From contig CANTUV010000008.1 in assembly GCA_947685225.1 (NCBI GenBank), positions 45,505,501 through 45,569,500 of the forward strand: 64,000 nt of DNA. The letters run 5' to 3'. Origin of the DNA: Garcia nutans (lineage: Eukaryota > Streptophyta > Magnoliopsida > Malpighiales > Euphorbiaceae). The translations under genes were made by a program, and so were the position numbers. Shown piece after piece: positions 35,450 through 48,139 of the stretch (the first letter of the stretch is position 1; every line of letters starts with the position of its first letter). The notes under the pieces were generated by a model. It was not told where the DNA came from and made no database searches. It was given only the letters and a program-made list of their open reading frames with translations.

Positions 35450-38400
35450 TTAGGTTCGAGATTCTCGGCCTAAGTAAAATTAAAAAGAGAAAGTTTTGAA
35501 AGGCCTAAAGAGAAGTAAAAAGGAAAAGTTTTGAAATGCAATTGGTAATACATGCATATGCATTCACACCTAGTTTGGTCTCGGACGTGGCATTATATGA
35601 GTTGTAGAATATTTGTGTTATAAAAGATGTTCAAAATAGTTGATGATATATGTATATACTATTTTGGATGTAATGAGAAATCATGATTGTTTGCAATGAT
35701 GTTAGAAATGAATTATAATTGAGGCATAGTATCTAATTGATTATGGGAAACGAATGGTGAAATGTAATGTAATGTGATGTATGTATATTGATGATGCATA
35801 TGAAAAATGTCATGTTGTGTGCAACATGGAATGTAATGTTGATGTTTATGAGCAATATTATGTAGGACATAATGTGAATTGAAACATACAAAAAAAAAAA
35901 GGAGAATAAAGTTGAAAATGAGTTGAAATCAAATCAAGATAAGAGTATGTACTCTTTCTTCTACACTTTGAACTTCCTTAGAATAAAGTTTATGTGGTCA
36001 GCTAATGTTGAGTTTGCTAGACAGAGGAATTAATGTTGAATTTGTTAATATCGAAAGTTATATTATTAATGAGGAGAGTGTGGTGGAATATTGAATGAGT
36101 TGATTAGTAGAGACAAAGTGTGATTATGTAATGTTGGGATATATATATACAGTTAAGGTTTTGTTTAAAGGAAAAAAAGATGATATTGGTTAAGTAAGAA
36201 TATAAATTGGTATCGTGATTATATTGTAAATAATGTGAATTTAATGTTAAAAATGTGAGATGCTTTGATATTATGAAAGCTCATGGTAATGATGATAATA
36301 TGTGATATTTGAGATTTTGAAATGAGCTTGGTAATTGTGAAAAGTATATATTTTGATATTGCTTTGTGATATATATACGTAAGATGTTTTTAAAGTGATA
36401 TTAAGAAAAGATGAGTTTGGTAAATTGAAGTTTAAGCAAAGTAGTAAGTTGAAAAGTTAAAGTTTTAGTGGAATTTGATAAAGATTATTTGGATATTGAT
36501 AGTTTAATGTATATTCAATACATGAGCTAGGTGGAATGACTAGTATTGCATATGAAAGTATTATGAATTGAGTAATGTGATTAATGGTATGAGAATTTGT
36601 TTTGAAATAATTAAGAAAGTGAGTAAGCAAATGAAAATGAGTTATTTTAAGTCATTTGAGTGGAAAGAGTAAAAATGGATATGAAGGTATATTAAACACT
36701 TTTAAAGACAAAAGTGAAAGAGATGTCACATAAGGATTCTGAATGAGATGTATGTGAAATGTTATTATGGTTAGAATATATATATATTTGTTTGGAGGAT
36801 AAATATTTTACATTATATTGAAGAAACGAGAATGATAGTGTTTGAAAGAAAGTAATAAACATTAAATTTGTATGGAATGTATGACAAAGGAAAATAGAAT
36901 AAGAGCATATAATTAAGTGTATACATGTATATGCTATGTGAATTGAGTTTTTCAATATGAATGAAATTATGAGATATAAACAAGTGTGTGAATCACATTA
37001 TGAAGGTGACTTATGAATATGTATGTGGTATTATTATAGAATTAGTGTTATGGAAATGATGTTGTATGTATGAGTGGACCTAAGAGAGATTAGGTCTTGA
37101 ACTGTGCAAAGTTAGATGGATTATGTGATGATAGTAAGTATGAAATGGACTTGAGTAATAGTGGACAGTGGAAACTATTATGATTGAATATGTATATAGT
37201 AATAGTGCTGAAGCATGAATTAAGTTGATAAGGATCATATAAGTGAGTGCAAATTGGCTGAAACAGAGTTGGAATGTGTTAATTTCTGTTATACTAAAAA
37301 TGTAAAGAAGGACTATATAAATCTTATAATACACTTTAGCTTTGTATGTGTAAAGATTGAGAATAGAATTATATAAAGAACAGTATTGATTTGAAAGTCC
37401 CAGGCTTGAACATTAATCTCTTAAAGCTATGTGTTCTGTTCAGTATATTTGATCGGTTAATTTGTTATCCATGGATTTGGGTCTTGGATAAAATGATTGT
37501 AATACAGATTTGATGAGATTGAGATTATGGTTGAGGAGTGTAGTTAAAATTTATGATGGATAAAGTTGTATCTTATTATTTTATTGTTAAGAACTTGGTT
37601 ACAACTGTGAATAATATGACAAAAAGGTAAACAAAATAAATATACCAATGATAGGAAATGTGAAGAGATATTAAGAAGGGAGAAATTATAATATATGAAT
37701 GAAAGTTATACTGAATATGTTTATGGTATGTAACTTAAGGTTTAAGGGAATGAACTCAAGGTTTGAGTGAATGAGTTATAGATATAACGTATGATATTGA
37801 CTGAAAATGGATTGAAGGAGATTAGAAATTGAATATAAGTTTGCTCTAATGGAATTAAGTTATATGTATATATATAAAAATTGTGAAATTTTGTGAAAGG
37901 TTAGATTAATTAATAGTTGATTGGATGTGAACAAGATTAGAACGTGGGTATATTGTGATAGATGGATCAATTGATCTGGATTTGGCTAAGATTATGAATC
38001 ATCATTGAGATTCAATATGTATATTTATACCAAGGGTACAATTATTTACGTGATAATGTATATGATGTAAAATTTTAAAGTGTGATTGGACATGAATAAA
38101 TGGAATTAGAGTAGTTGTTAATCATGATAAAAAGGGAAAAGATTGGTTATTTATCAAATAAGTAAAAAAGGTAATGTATTAATATGTAAGTTAAGTGAAA
38201 AACATGCTAAAGAAGTAACTCCATGTGTGAAAAATAAGGATCTTGTTATCCATTGAGGTTTGATAAATGTTTATTTAGACAGTGATTGTAATGACAAGAT
38301 AAGCAATAGTATGATATAATTCAAAAAAATTTCCAAGGTTAAAGTTGATTATCTATAAAGAGATGAAGTGATATATCTTGAATGTAATAGATGAATGGAA

Positions 38401-38634
38401 TATATAGATTATAAGATGAGTTGATTAGTGTATAAAAGAAAATTCATTGGGAATGTAATGAGCTATCTTGGTTGCTCTGTTGAGAAAGTTATAAGATAAA
38501 AATAGATATATAATGATAAGTTATGATTGACTAAAAGGGGGAGAGTAAAAGTTATGTAAGTTGATAAATTAAGATGGTGATTTGTTCCAAATGGGTTGTT
38601 AGTGTGCTAGATAATTTCGAGGACGAAATTATTT

Positions 38635-38646
38635 AAGGGGGAGAGA
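38635..38646 (+). other. LARD-B polypurine tract
   Basis: AAGGGGGAGAGA directly before the 3' LTR. Confidence 0.9.
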
Positions 38647-38648
38647 AT

Positions 38649-38934
38649 TGTAATATCCCGGAATAGACCCTAAGAGTTTTGGAGTTAATGTTGTTGCATT
38701 TGGATTTAATGTATATGTATGTATGGGAAATATAAAGATAATATATATATATAAGACATATACATATACATCACATATACATGGGATATAAAATGGTGTA
38801 GGAAAGTGAGTTGTGTATATATATTTGTATAATTAGTTAATAATAATAATAATGATAATAAGGACAAAAAGAAAAGAGAAGAAGAAAGTCAAAAGTTGGA
38901 AAATTATGTGTGGTGGAGGTTATTTGAGAAATAT

Positions 38935-38991
<57 letters not shown>

Positions 38992-41626
38992 GAGAAACGA
39001 AAGAAAGAACGAGAACGTTCTTTCTTCCTCTGCTTCTTCTTTTCCTTTGTAAACGAGAGAGAGAGAGAGAGAGAGAGAAGCTAGAAAGAGAAAGATGATT
39101 TTGCTTCTAGTTACACCAAAGATTAAGGATATCAAGATGTTTGCAAGTGGATATTGAAGATTTAGCAAGCTATTCAAGTAAGTACTCCCTTTTGAGTTGA
39201 TTTTATTGATTATATGTATATATCTAAATTCTTATCTTCTTGTTTTGAATTCTTGTGGATTGAGGTTATGTTTGGTATAATTAGTGTGTAAAGTGAAGAT
39301 AATGAAAGAGTGAAGTATGTAAAGATGTTGAATTGATATTTAAGTGATGATAAGTTGAGAAAATTGTGAGGTAAATGATGAAATGTTGAGGTTGGGTTTG
39401 GGTTAGATGAATTTGGAAGTGTTTGGCCTTTAATTCATTGAAGAACACGGCCAAGTCATGAGAGACATGGCCAAGTTAGGGCAAACTCGGCCGTGTTGGA
39501 TGATTTTTAGAGAGACACGGCCGTGTCCCTTGCCCGTGTCTGCTACTAGATTGTTGTGTTGAGAGACACGGCCACTGGCTTGGCCGTGTCCACTGCCCGT
39601 GTTTGCTACTGCTTGAATTGGATTGAGAGACACGACCACTGGCTTGGCCGTGTCCTTTGACCGTGTTTGCTACTGGATGTTTAGATTGAGAGACACGGCC
39701 ACAAGCTTGGCCGTGTCCCTTGAGGGTGTTAGCTTGGGTGTTTGTTATTTGTTCTTCATACATTGTTGGATCTTCAGAGGTCTTTTATACCTAAACACAC
39801 TTAAAACAATAATGATCCAACCAAATGTATATAGAAGATCCTATATTCATGTATAATGTAAATTGTTTTGTATATAACAATGATGATATAGGAAATGTGG
39901 AAGATATAATGATCATGGAAAAAGGTATGTGCAATGCCATTGATTATGTATTGTTGAGTGATGAATTGATCAATGTGATATGATGATAACAATGATGTTT
40001 AAGATACTATATGAACAATGTTATGTTTTATGTATTGTGAACTTTGTAAATTGTAATGTGTTATGTGAAAGATGTGATGTTGTGATGAAAGATGAAATGA
40101 GAATTGAAATCAAATGAAATGAGAAGCCATTGTCATTGGCTATGATGATTCAAATGAAATATGAAGCCATTGTCATTGGCTATTATAACACAAATGTGAT
40201 GTAAAGCCATTGTGATTGGCTATGATGATTCAATTGTGATAAATGAGGCATGTTTGCCTAGATTATGATTCAATTGAGAATGAGATGGATAATGAAATAA
40301 TAAATGAATTGTGTAACTAATGTGTTATTCAATTTCAGAGTTCTGTGTTTGGAGGCATGCCTATAAAATGAAAGGTAACAGTCTTGCCGGGTTGAGGATC
40401 TCTTTAATTTGAGATGAAATGAGGTCCAAGAGACTGGGTCTGTTACACTATGATAATTATGATTATGAGATATATAATTGGTAACAGTCTTGCCGGGTTG
40501 AGGATCTCCTCGAGGTTAGTCGAGTTGATGGTCCAAGAGACTGGGTCTGTTAGAGGTAACAGTCTTGCCGGGTTGAGGATCTCCTCATGTGGAGTTGATG
40601 GTCCAAGAGACTGGGTCTGTTACACTATCCATGGATAGAGTTATTGATACATGATGCCTACGGGCTTGATTATTGTGATTATGAACCAAAGCAGTAACTC
40701 TGAACTTTGAATAACATATTAGTGTGTTGTTTGGGCCCGAGTCTGTCTTTGTTGTCAATGTGATATTCAAATGTTGAAATAAATGAGTAATGAGATCTAT
40801 AACTACCTTTATTGGAAGTATGATTCATGTCTGATGAATTGTGGATAAAATAATGTTATAAAGTATGATTTTGCAATATGTGCATTGATGTATTGAAGGT
40901 GAATATGTTTGAGGGACTTTGTTGATATATGATTTTATAAAAATATAGTATGATGTGTAGAATATATATATGAATAAGGAATGTGTGAGAATTGCTTTCA
41001 TAAAGGTGTTGAATAGGTCGTTGAATGGTATTTTGGTTGAAATGATGTATGTTTATATGCATATGAGATAGAAAGGGAAAGTACTATGTTGTAAAGGCTT
41101 TATATAATTATGTATAATAATTGTGAAATTAGTGGGAACATATGAAGAATGCATTGAGAAAGGAAAACGTGGTAAGAGAACCATAAAACATAATGCTAAA
41201 AATATAAGGTATGATTCTTATGGTAAAATGTGTTTTAGTATTTATTTGTACTACTAAGCTTTCGGGCTTAGCGCGGATGTTTAATTGCGCAGGTATGTAT
41301 GCGGTTGATCGGGAAGTCTAGCTGTTATGCCACGAGAAGGGTAAGGGTGTCTCGAGACCAACTAGAAGGTGATGCATACATGTGTAATTTTAAATTATAT
41401 TGTATTTTTTAGTTAATATATATATTCATATGGATGAATGAAGTTTTGATAAATAAGAATACTGACTTTTGTAAATGTGTTTTAAATTAATGTATAATTT
41501 GATGAACTTGGATAAAGGTTTTTTTTTTAAAATTGAATCTAAAAGTAACATTCTTATACTTTATATACGTATTGTATGTATACTAGGTATATGTATAGTA
41601 CTTATATGGAGTATCAGGGTGTTACA
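38649..41626 (+). repeat. LARD-B 3' LTR
   Basis: 2978 bp, near-identical to the 5' LTR; contains copies of all its landmarks at an offset of about 6193. Followed by TTTAG (41627-41631). Confidence 0.95.
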
Positions 41627-41631
41627 TTTAG

Positions 41632-42411
41632 AGCTAGATTGGATTTATAACTGAGGTTGGATTGAGTTCTGGACTCAAAAATAATTTGATTTGGGCTCTG
41701 GACCCGAGTTGGTTTGGGTTTTGGACTCGAAAAATAGTTAGATTCTGGACCCGAGGTAAGTTCTAGACTAAAAAATAATTTGGGTTCTGGACTCAAAAAT
41801 AATTTGGGTTCTGGGCCTGGGGTGAGTTCTGAACTCAAAAATAATTTGGGTTTTAGACCCGAGATAGTTTGGATTCTAGACTCGGATTGAGTTTTCGACT
41901 CAAAATAGACTTGGGTTCTGGACCTGAGGTGGTTTGGGTTTTGAACCCAGAATGAGTTCTAGACTCAAAAATGATTTGGGCTCTGGACCCGAATTGAGTT
42001 TTGAACTAGAAAAGATTATATTTAATTTGGGTACTTGGACCAAAATCTGGGTACTTTGACCCATGACTGTATTTGACTTGGGTACTTAGACCCGGGACTT
42101 AAGCTCTTCTAGCTGATTGTCTCTTTGTTGTTTGAGAATTCTGTCTTTTCTTTTAGCCATTTGGTTCCATTCTTCAATGGATTGCGAGTCTTCACCCTTT
42201 ACAATGGATCTTCATCCTTGGACTTTAGACATCGGGTCTCCACGCTTCAAAATGGATCTTCATCAACTTTGGGTCTTCACCCTTTAAATTGGATCTTCAT
42301 CCTTTGGACATCGAGTCCCATCAAAATGGATCTTCATCCTTGAACTTCGGTCTTCACCCTTTAAATTGGATTTTTGTTCTTTAGACATCGGGTTTTCACC
42401 CTTCAAAATGG
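41632..42411 (-). repeat. Repeat-rich 3' UTR of element G, part 1
   Basis: Two tandem families side by side. First (about 41640-42090): 30-50 bp units of GGGTTCTGGAC(C/T)CGAG and GACTCAAAAATAATTTGG. Second (about 42170-42411): 35-40 bp units of GGATCTTCATCCTTGG, GGGTCTTCACCC and CTTCAAAATGGATC. On the minus strand they lie just upstream of LTR G, the usual place of variable repeats in Tat elements. The array is split by solo LTR H and continues at 44398. Confidence 0.75.
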
Positions 42412-42416
42412 ATCTT

Positions 42417-44392
42417 TATAGACCCTTATTTTTTGACCGACACTAGTCCCACATTAATTAGAAGTAAAATCTAAAGATTTAAAAAAGTATGAAATAATTT
42501 TAATAATATTATTATATTTATTATTTTTAATAATATAAAAAGAAATTTTAAATATTTATTTATAATAAAATATTTAATTTTAGTAAAAAAATAAAATAAA
42601 AAATAAAAAATCGGACGAATTGGCGAACGACGCGCTGCAGCTACTGCGTGGCAAGCAATTTGTTGGCCAACGCCCCAGCAGCCTCGTTGCCTAACACCCA
42701 GCAGCCCTCGCAGTAATGCGACAGCCTGCGCTCGCAACCTGTGTCAGTGTCCTTGTAGCCCACAGGCCAGTGTGCCAGCGCATTGGCCGATTTTGCCAAA
42801 AACCTTATTAAACTCAGAAACCTCAATTTATTTCATGAACAGATTTTATTTCCTTAATAAAGTAGGTTTGTTCTTTTTTTTTTTTTGCCTATAAATAATA
42901 GGAGATTGATAGTAAAGAAGGGGAGAATTTTTAGACTGGAGACTCATGAGGGAGAATTTAAGACTTTGAACTTGAGCAACTTTCAGGCAATAAAGAAAAG
43001 AGAGAGCGACAGTTTTATTAAATCATCAAAAAGCAATTGAAGAACAACAAGAACATAACAATTACCTCAGTGTCTTAGGCAGTTGTTTCCCTCCACCAAT
43101 AACGAAGCTGATTCAGGCAGTGATAAATATCAAGTTTGATTTAACATATTCAGATTGGGGGAGCCTATGACACAGGTACATCTTCATTAACTTATTTAGG
43201 TTAAATGTCCATTCCCTTATTTTGTAAATTATGCATACTATTATTACTTTAAACATAGTTTTGGGAATTCCATTCAGCAAGTCTTAGCTTCAATATTTAA
43301 TTTAATATGGACCTTAAATCATAGAGTCCAAGCTTCATCAAATAATTCAAGGATCCTTATTTTCACTTATAAACGTCAATTAAGTTTTCCAAAAACTTAA
43401 AGTCTTAATTTAAGTATTCTATACTTTATAAAACCCTAACCAGTGCATCCAAAACCCTATTTTCATGTTTTTAAAACTAAAATCCTAATTTGATCTCTAT
43501 AACTCTAAATTTTAGTTTAAAACCATAATCTTATTTTCTAAAAGTATAAAACCCTAGTTTTATTTCCAAATACCCATAAATCACAGTTTTTCATCTAAAA
43601 CCTAATATTATTTTCACAAAAGTTCCAAACCCTAATTTTGTTTTATAAACCCTAATTCAAGATGTAAACCTAAATTTATATTTTTATTGCTTCATTTAAA
43701 TTTAGATACATGATTTATTATATGTCTTAATAAATAGTTTATTTTTTTATTTGATTTATTTAATTTACGATGAATGAATAGATGAATATTTTCTTTATTA
43801 TTATTTGCCTATTAATAATATAAGAGGTATGTCTCCACTTTGTGGATACATCATTAATTAAGCTTTATGTAATTTAAGTTATTTTTAGATTTTGGATCAA
43901 TGTAAAGGATACATTTCCACGAATTAGTGGGTATCCTATTTTATTTATTTTCTTTTGGACATTGAACAATTGTAAAGGCATGTTTCCATCCATGGATGGG
44001 TGCCTATTTATTTATTTTGTTTGAACTTATTGTGATTTTAATAAAGTGATTATTTATTCTTATGATTGCATGTAGTATGGATAATATCGTATTAATTAAG
44101 AATCTTATGATATTAAGACCTGAAAAGGAGGCCGGTTCCAATGAACCAGGCGTTGTGGGGGTGCTGGGTCATTCTCACCTTCCCCATGTGTACCCAACAT
44201 TTTGAACCCAAAAAGGGGGTTGGGGATTCCTTAGGAATTGATTCGTCCGTCCCTTTCTTTTTGCTCGCCCGTCTGAGTGACGACTCCATTTTCTCAGGGT
44301 TTAAGCCTACGTTCTCTAAGGGCCTAAGCCTAACAGTGTCGAATCCACAAGAACCATTTCACATGGAGTGGGGGAGAAAATCCCCGCTCCCA
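42417..44392 (+). mobile_element. Solo Tat LTR H
   Basis: 1976 bp. Starts TATAGACCCTTA (TG changed to TA) and ends CCCCGCTCCCA, flanked by ATCTT at 42412-42416 and 44393-44397. TATA box at 42890-42897, GC-rich block at 42610-42790, telo-box stretch at 43430-43670. It landed inside G's tandem array, whose units continue on both sides. Confidence 0.92.
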
Positions 44393-44397
44393 ATCTT

Positions 44398-44984
44398 CAT
44401 CCTTGAACTTTGGGTCTTCACCCTTTAAATTGAATCTTCATCCTTTGGACATCGGGTCTTCACCTCTCAAAATGAATCTTCATCCTTGAACTTAGGGTCT
44501 TCACCCTTTAAATTGGATTTCATCCTTTGGACATCAGGTCTTCACCTTTCAAAATGGATCTTCATCCTTGGACATTTGTCCTATATTAGCTTCAGCTTTT
44601 CTAACTAGACTGATCTTTTGACTTTTGCATCTTCATTTCTTTTGGGTTTCTTCCACAAGCAATGGGCCTTCCATACCCCCCGATTTCATATCTATTTCAT
44701 GTTTACTTCATAGAGTATCTGTTGTTCACTTTGACAATGAATAGACAATGTAAGACAAGAAATGCAGTGTGATATGTTTATGTATGCATGATATGAATGA
44801 ATAATACTGACAGTGGTTCTATTGACTCATAGACTGAGATGGTAAGCCAAAGCAATCTTATTGGTTCTTTCCAAATTCTCGTTCAGGTATTGCATTAGAA
44901 TGGTAGAAGACTTCACATTTGTTGCTTTTATCTGCAAGTTATAGAAAACATGAGTAGTGGAGCCCAAGTAGCATAATCAGAGAC
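44398..44984 (-). other. Repeat-rich 3' UTR of element G, part 2
   Basis: Continues the GGATCTTCATCC / GGGTCTTCACC array to about 44570; the rest has no recognisable gene. It ends where LTR F begins. Confidence 0.65.
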
Positions 44985-46933
44985 TGTAGACCCTTAATTT
45001 TTTACCAGGTACAGTCCAGAATTTTAAAACGGTCCGAAATCATTTTTATAGCATTTATTATTTATTTTAATATTTACTACTTATTTTAATAATATAATAT
45101 TTAATATAAAAAAGAAAAGAAAGAAAGAAAATTATAAATATTTATTTTTAATAATAAAAAAATCAAAATTAAAAAAATTAAAAAATAAAAATCAAAAATT
45201 GGACTAATCGGTGAGTGAAGCACGGCAGTGCTGCCGTGCGGCAGGAAGCAATTGGCCTGCCACAGGCCAATTCGCCGTAGGCCACAGGCCAGCATGTGGT
45301 GAATTGAAGAGCTCGCTCGCCAACTGTGACATTCACAGTAAATCCTCACTAGGTGCCTGCAACATTCCATTCTCGCACGACGTAGTAGATTCACGAGAAG
45401 CAGCAGGCCGATCCTCTCGCTCACTCGCAGATAGTTTCTCATAGTAGGTCCAACGCCCAGCAGCCTGCGAGCACTGCTGATTTTGCCAAAACCTTGTTTA
45501 CTTTGATTTTGTATTTTTTTCCTAAATAACTTATATTTCCTTAATCAAACAAAATTAGTATTAGGTTTTACTATAAACAAAAGCTTAAAAAATAAAAATG
45601 GGGACTTTGAAGATTGATTTGGACTGGAAAACTTTTAAAGAGGTAGAGAGACGTTTTAGGACTATTAGACTTTTTCTTGGCAGGAATGAGACTCTCAAAA
45701 CATTGGCAATTTCTAGAAAAAAAGATTTTTAACAAAAGACAATAATCAAGGCAGAAAGCAAGTGGTGATTGTCTTGGTGTTAGCTACTCTAAAATTTTCA
45801 TCTAACAATTTTCGTGAAGCCTTCAAATGTAGGTATGTTTATCTAACTTTGTTCATCAAAAATCATCTTCATCCATTAGTCATTGATCCATTGAAAATAA
45901 TAAATTGTAACTCTCAAAATTTATTCAATAATCCAATAAAAAAACCAACGGACATATTTTCTAATTTTTGAGACACAGTATCCTTATTTGTTTTCTTTTA
46001 ATATATCACAGTAGTTACTTTTTAATTTCAAAACTTTAATTTTGTTTTCATAAAAATCCCAACCTAAATTTATTTAAAATCTCAAAACCCTAATTGCATG
46101 ATATTAGCCCTAAACCCTAATTTAATTAACCTAAACCCTTTTTTTTCTTAGAACTACAAAGCCCTAATCAATTTTATTTTTCTAAAATCCACAATAGCCT
46201 AAGTATTTTAAGTAATAATAATAATTGCATATTATTAATCAAAAACCCTAATTCATATCAACCCTAATTTTTTGAATCTAAATCCCAAAACCCTAAATGT
46301 TATTTAAGAAACCCTAAATTGATACATAAACCTAAACTTGCATCTCTATTGTTTTATTTAAATTAGATGTTTGTTTATTATATGTTTCGATTAATGGTTT
46401 ATTTATATCTTTGATGAATAATTTATTTATGATGAATGGTTGGTTATTTTTATTGATTTATTTTGGTTTCAAGATATTGTAAGAGGTATATTTCCATGTT
46501 TTAAGTACCTCATGTTGTGAGCATTGTGTAATTTAAGTTACATTAAGTTTTGGATCAATGTAAAGGATACGTTTTCACCAATTGGTGGGTATCCTATTTT
46601 ATTTATTTTCTTTTGGACATTGGACAATTGTAAAGGCATATTTCCATCCATGGATGGGTGCCTATTTGTTTATTTTGTTTGGACATTGTTGTGGTTTTAA
46701 TAAAGTATTTGTTTATTATTATTGCATGTAGTATGGATAATATCATTATATTTAAGAAATTTATAATATTAAGACCTGAAAAGGAGGCCAGTTCCAATGA
46801 ACCGAGCGTTGTGGGGGTGCTGGGCCATTTCTCACCTTCCCCACACGTACCTAACTTTCCGAACCCAATAGGGGATTGGGGATTCCTTAAGAATCGAGTA
46901 ATCCACCCTTTTCTTTTTTTCGGCTAGTCCGGG
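44985..46933 (+). repeat. 5' LTR of F, 3' end deleted
   Basis: Starts TGTAGACCCTTAA. Compared with LTRs H, D and I it lacks the last 110-120 bp: in those, a TGACGACTCC / TGGCGACTCT motif occurs inside the LTR, followed by a long tail. In F that motif and the primer site have merged. TATA-like TATAAAC at 45572. Confidence 0.8.
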
Positions 46934-46951
46934 TGGCAACTCCATTGGGGA
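46934..46951 (+). other. Primer-binding site of F
   Basis: TGGCAACTCCATTGGGGA, matching D's primer site on the other strand. Confidence 0.75.
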
Positions 46952-48028
46952 AAAGAAAAGTTTATTCCGTTGGTCTTTATATTATTTTATTCTTTCTTAT
47001 TATGATATTGTCCATTGCATCATTTAGTTTGCATTGTGTGCGTGAGTTAGGACGCCCGTGTTACCTGTGTTGTGGTAGAACCACTCATAGCCTTGTACCT
47101 TTTGGTATATACTTGCTATGAGAGCCTAAAACCTTTCAACCCAAGACTTAAGCTCATGTAATTGACCTAGTTATTTTCCTTAGGTTTTACCCCAAATGCT
47201 TGCTATTTGACTATGATTGATATATCTTGGTTTAAATCATGGCTTATTTGGTTTGTTATCTTTCTAATATGACCTACCTATATTGTAAGCTCAAAAATAT
47301 TTCTTTTCCTTTAAGATCCAAAGACCAAAACTATGTTCAAAATTTTTAAGAAGGTCTTTGGACATTAAAACCTTTCAAGTATGGGTAAAAAATCTTTTTC
47401 CACCTTATGGTTCAAGCTTGAAAAGCCCAAAAGCTTTCAAACAAAGTTATCTTGCATTACAAAGAGCTTACAACTATTTAGGTCAATTACGGAAAAATCA
47501 ATTGTGAGCCTAGCTTATACCAAGAATTATTAATCATGGGCTTGTTTTTGGCATGAATCAATGGTTGTTTTTTCAAAATAAGGAATCTATTGATGATAAA
47601 CCTCTTAATTTAGTTTTAATTCAATGTAGCATAAAAGCTATTTTAGTTGAGATTCAATGGATTAAAGCTTAATTAATGGAAATTATCATGGATTGAATTC
47701 TATATTAGAAAATGTAACTATTGGTTAAATCGTCCGAGGGAACTTTTTAAAAATAAAATATCCCATGTTGGTATTTTATCGACCATATACCTAGAAAAAG
47801 AGACTCGCTATTCGTGTGTGGAAGCTATAAGGTTGGAAGGAACATCCTAATTATCTTTGTTTGATTATTATTTGTGCATACATGCTTACATACATTCATT
47901 GCATGACATATCATTAATCCTTTCTGGCTCACAGACCTAGAGTCAGAAGTTCAAAAGCGTACGACAACCCCACCTATGCCAGTGATGTAGAATCCACAAG
48001 CGACTCAATTACCTTCTCGGCAAGAATA
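46952..48028 (+). other. Untranslated leader of F
   Basis: Homologous to D's leader (27501-28542). No gene seen. Confidence 0.7.
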
Positions 48029-48139
48029 ATGGATCCCGAACAAATTCAAAGAATGGTGGATGATGCCCTCAATGCTAAGATGGAAGAACTAAAGGAGGCT
48101 CTGGCTGAAACCATGAGGAGCCAACTGGCTGCAATTTAA
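48029..48139 (+). pseudogene. Gag of F, first 36 codons
   Basis: The ATG at 48029 opens MDPEQIQRMVDDALNAKMEE, matching D gag (EQIQRMVDDTLNAKMEE). The frame ends in TAA at 48137-48139, where D continues, because unrelated sequence is joined there. D has no Met at this position, so the start is a guess; homology also extends upstream (KAYDNPTYASD). Confidence 0.75.

Larger units (their letters stand above)
35431..38648 (+). other. LARD-B internal region, non-coding
   Basis: 3218 bp, AT-rich. The stretch after the primer site (TTAGGTTCGAGATTCTCGG) and the end before the polypurine tract (TTTCGAGGACGAAATT) match LARD-A. No coding domain was recognised on either strand. Confidence 0.8.
32451..41626 (+). 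mobile_element. LARD-B: complete non-coding LTR retrotransposon (about 9.2 kb)
   Basis: 5' LTR 32451-35430, primer site 35438-35449, internal region 35431-38648, polypurine tract 38635-38646, 3' LTR 38649-41626, flanked by TTTAG. LTRs are 2980 and 2978 bp and differ at a few sites, so the insertion is young. No gag or pol was recognised. Same architecture, primer site and polypurine tract as LARD-A, but the LTR belongs to another subfamily: it carries the GGCCGTGTC array that LARD-A lacks. It inserted into the 3' UTR of element G. Confidence 0.95.
44985..48138 (+). mobile_element. Tat element F, 5' end only
   Basis: 5' LTR (44985-46933), primer site (46934-46951), leader (46952-48028) and the first 36 gag codons, then a breakpoint at about 48138. 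Everything downstream is missing. The opposite orientation to G shows it is a separate insertion. Confidence 0.85.
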
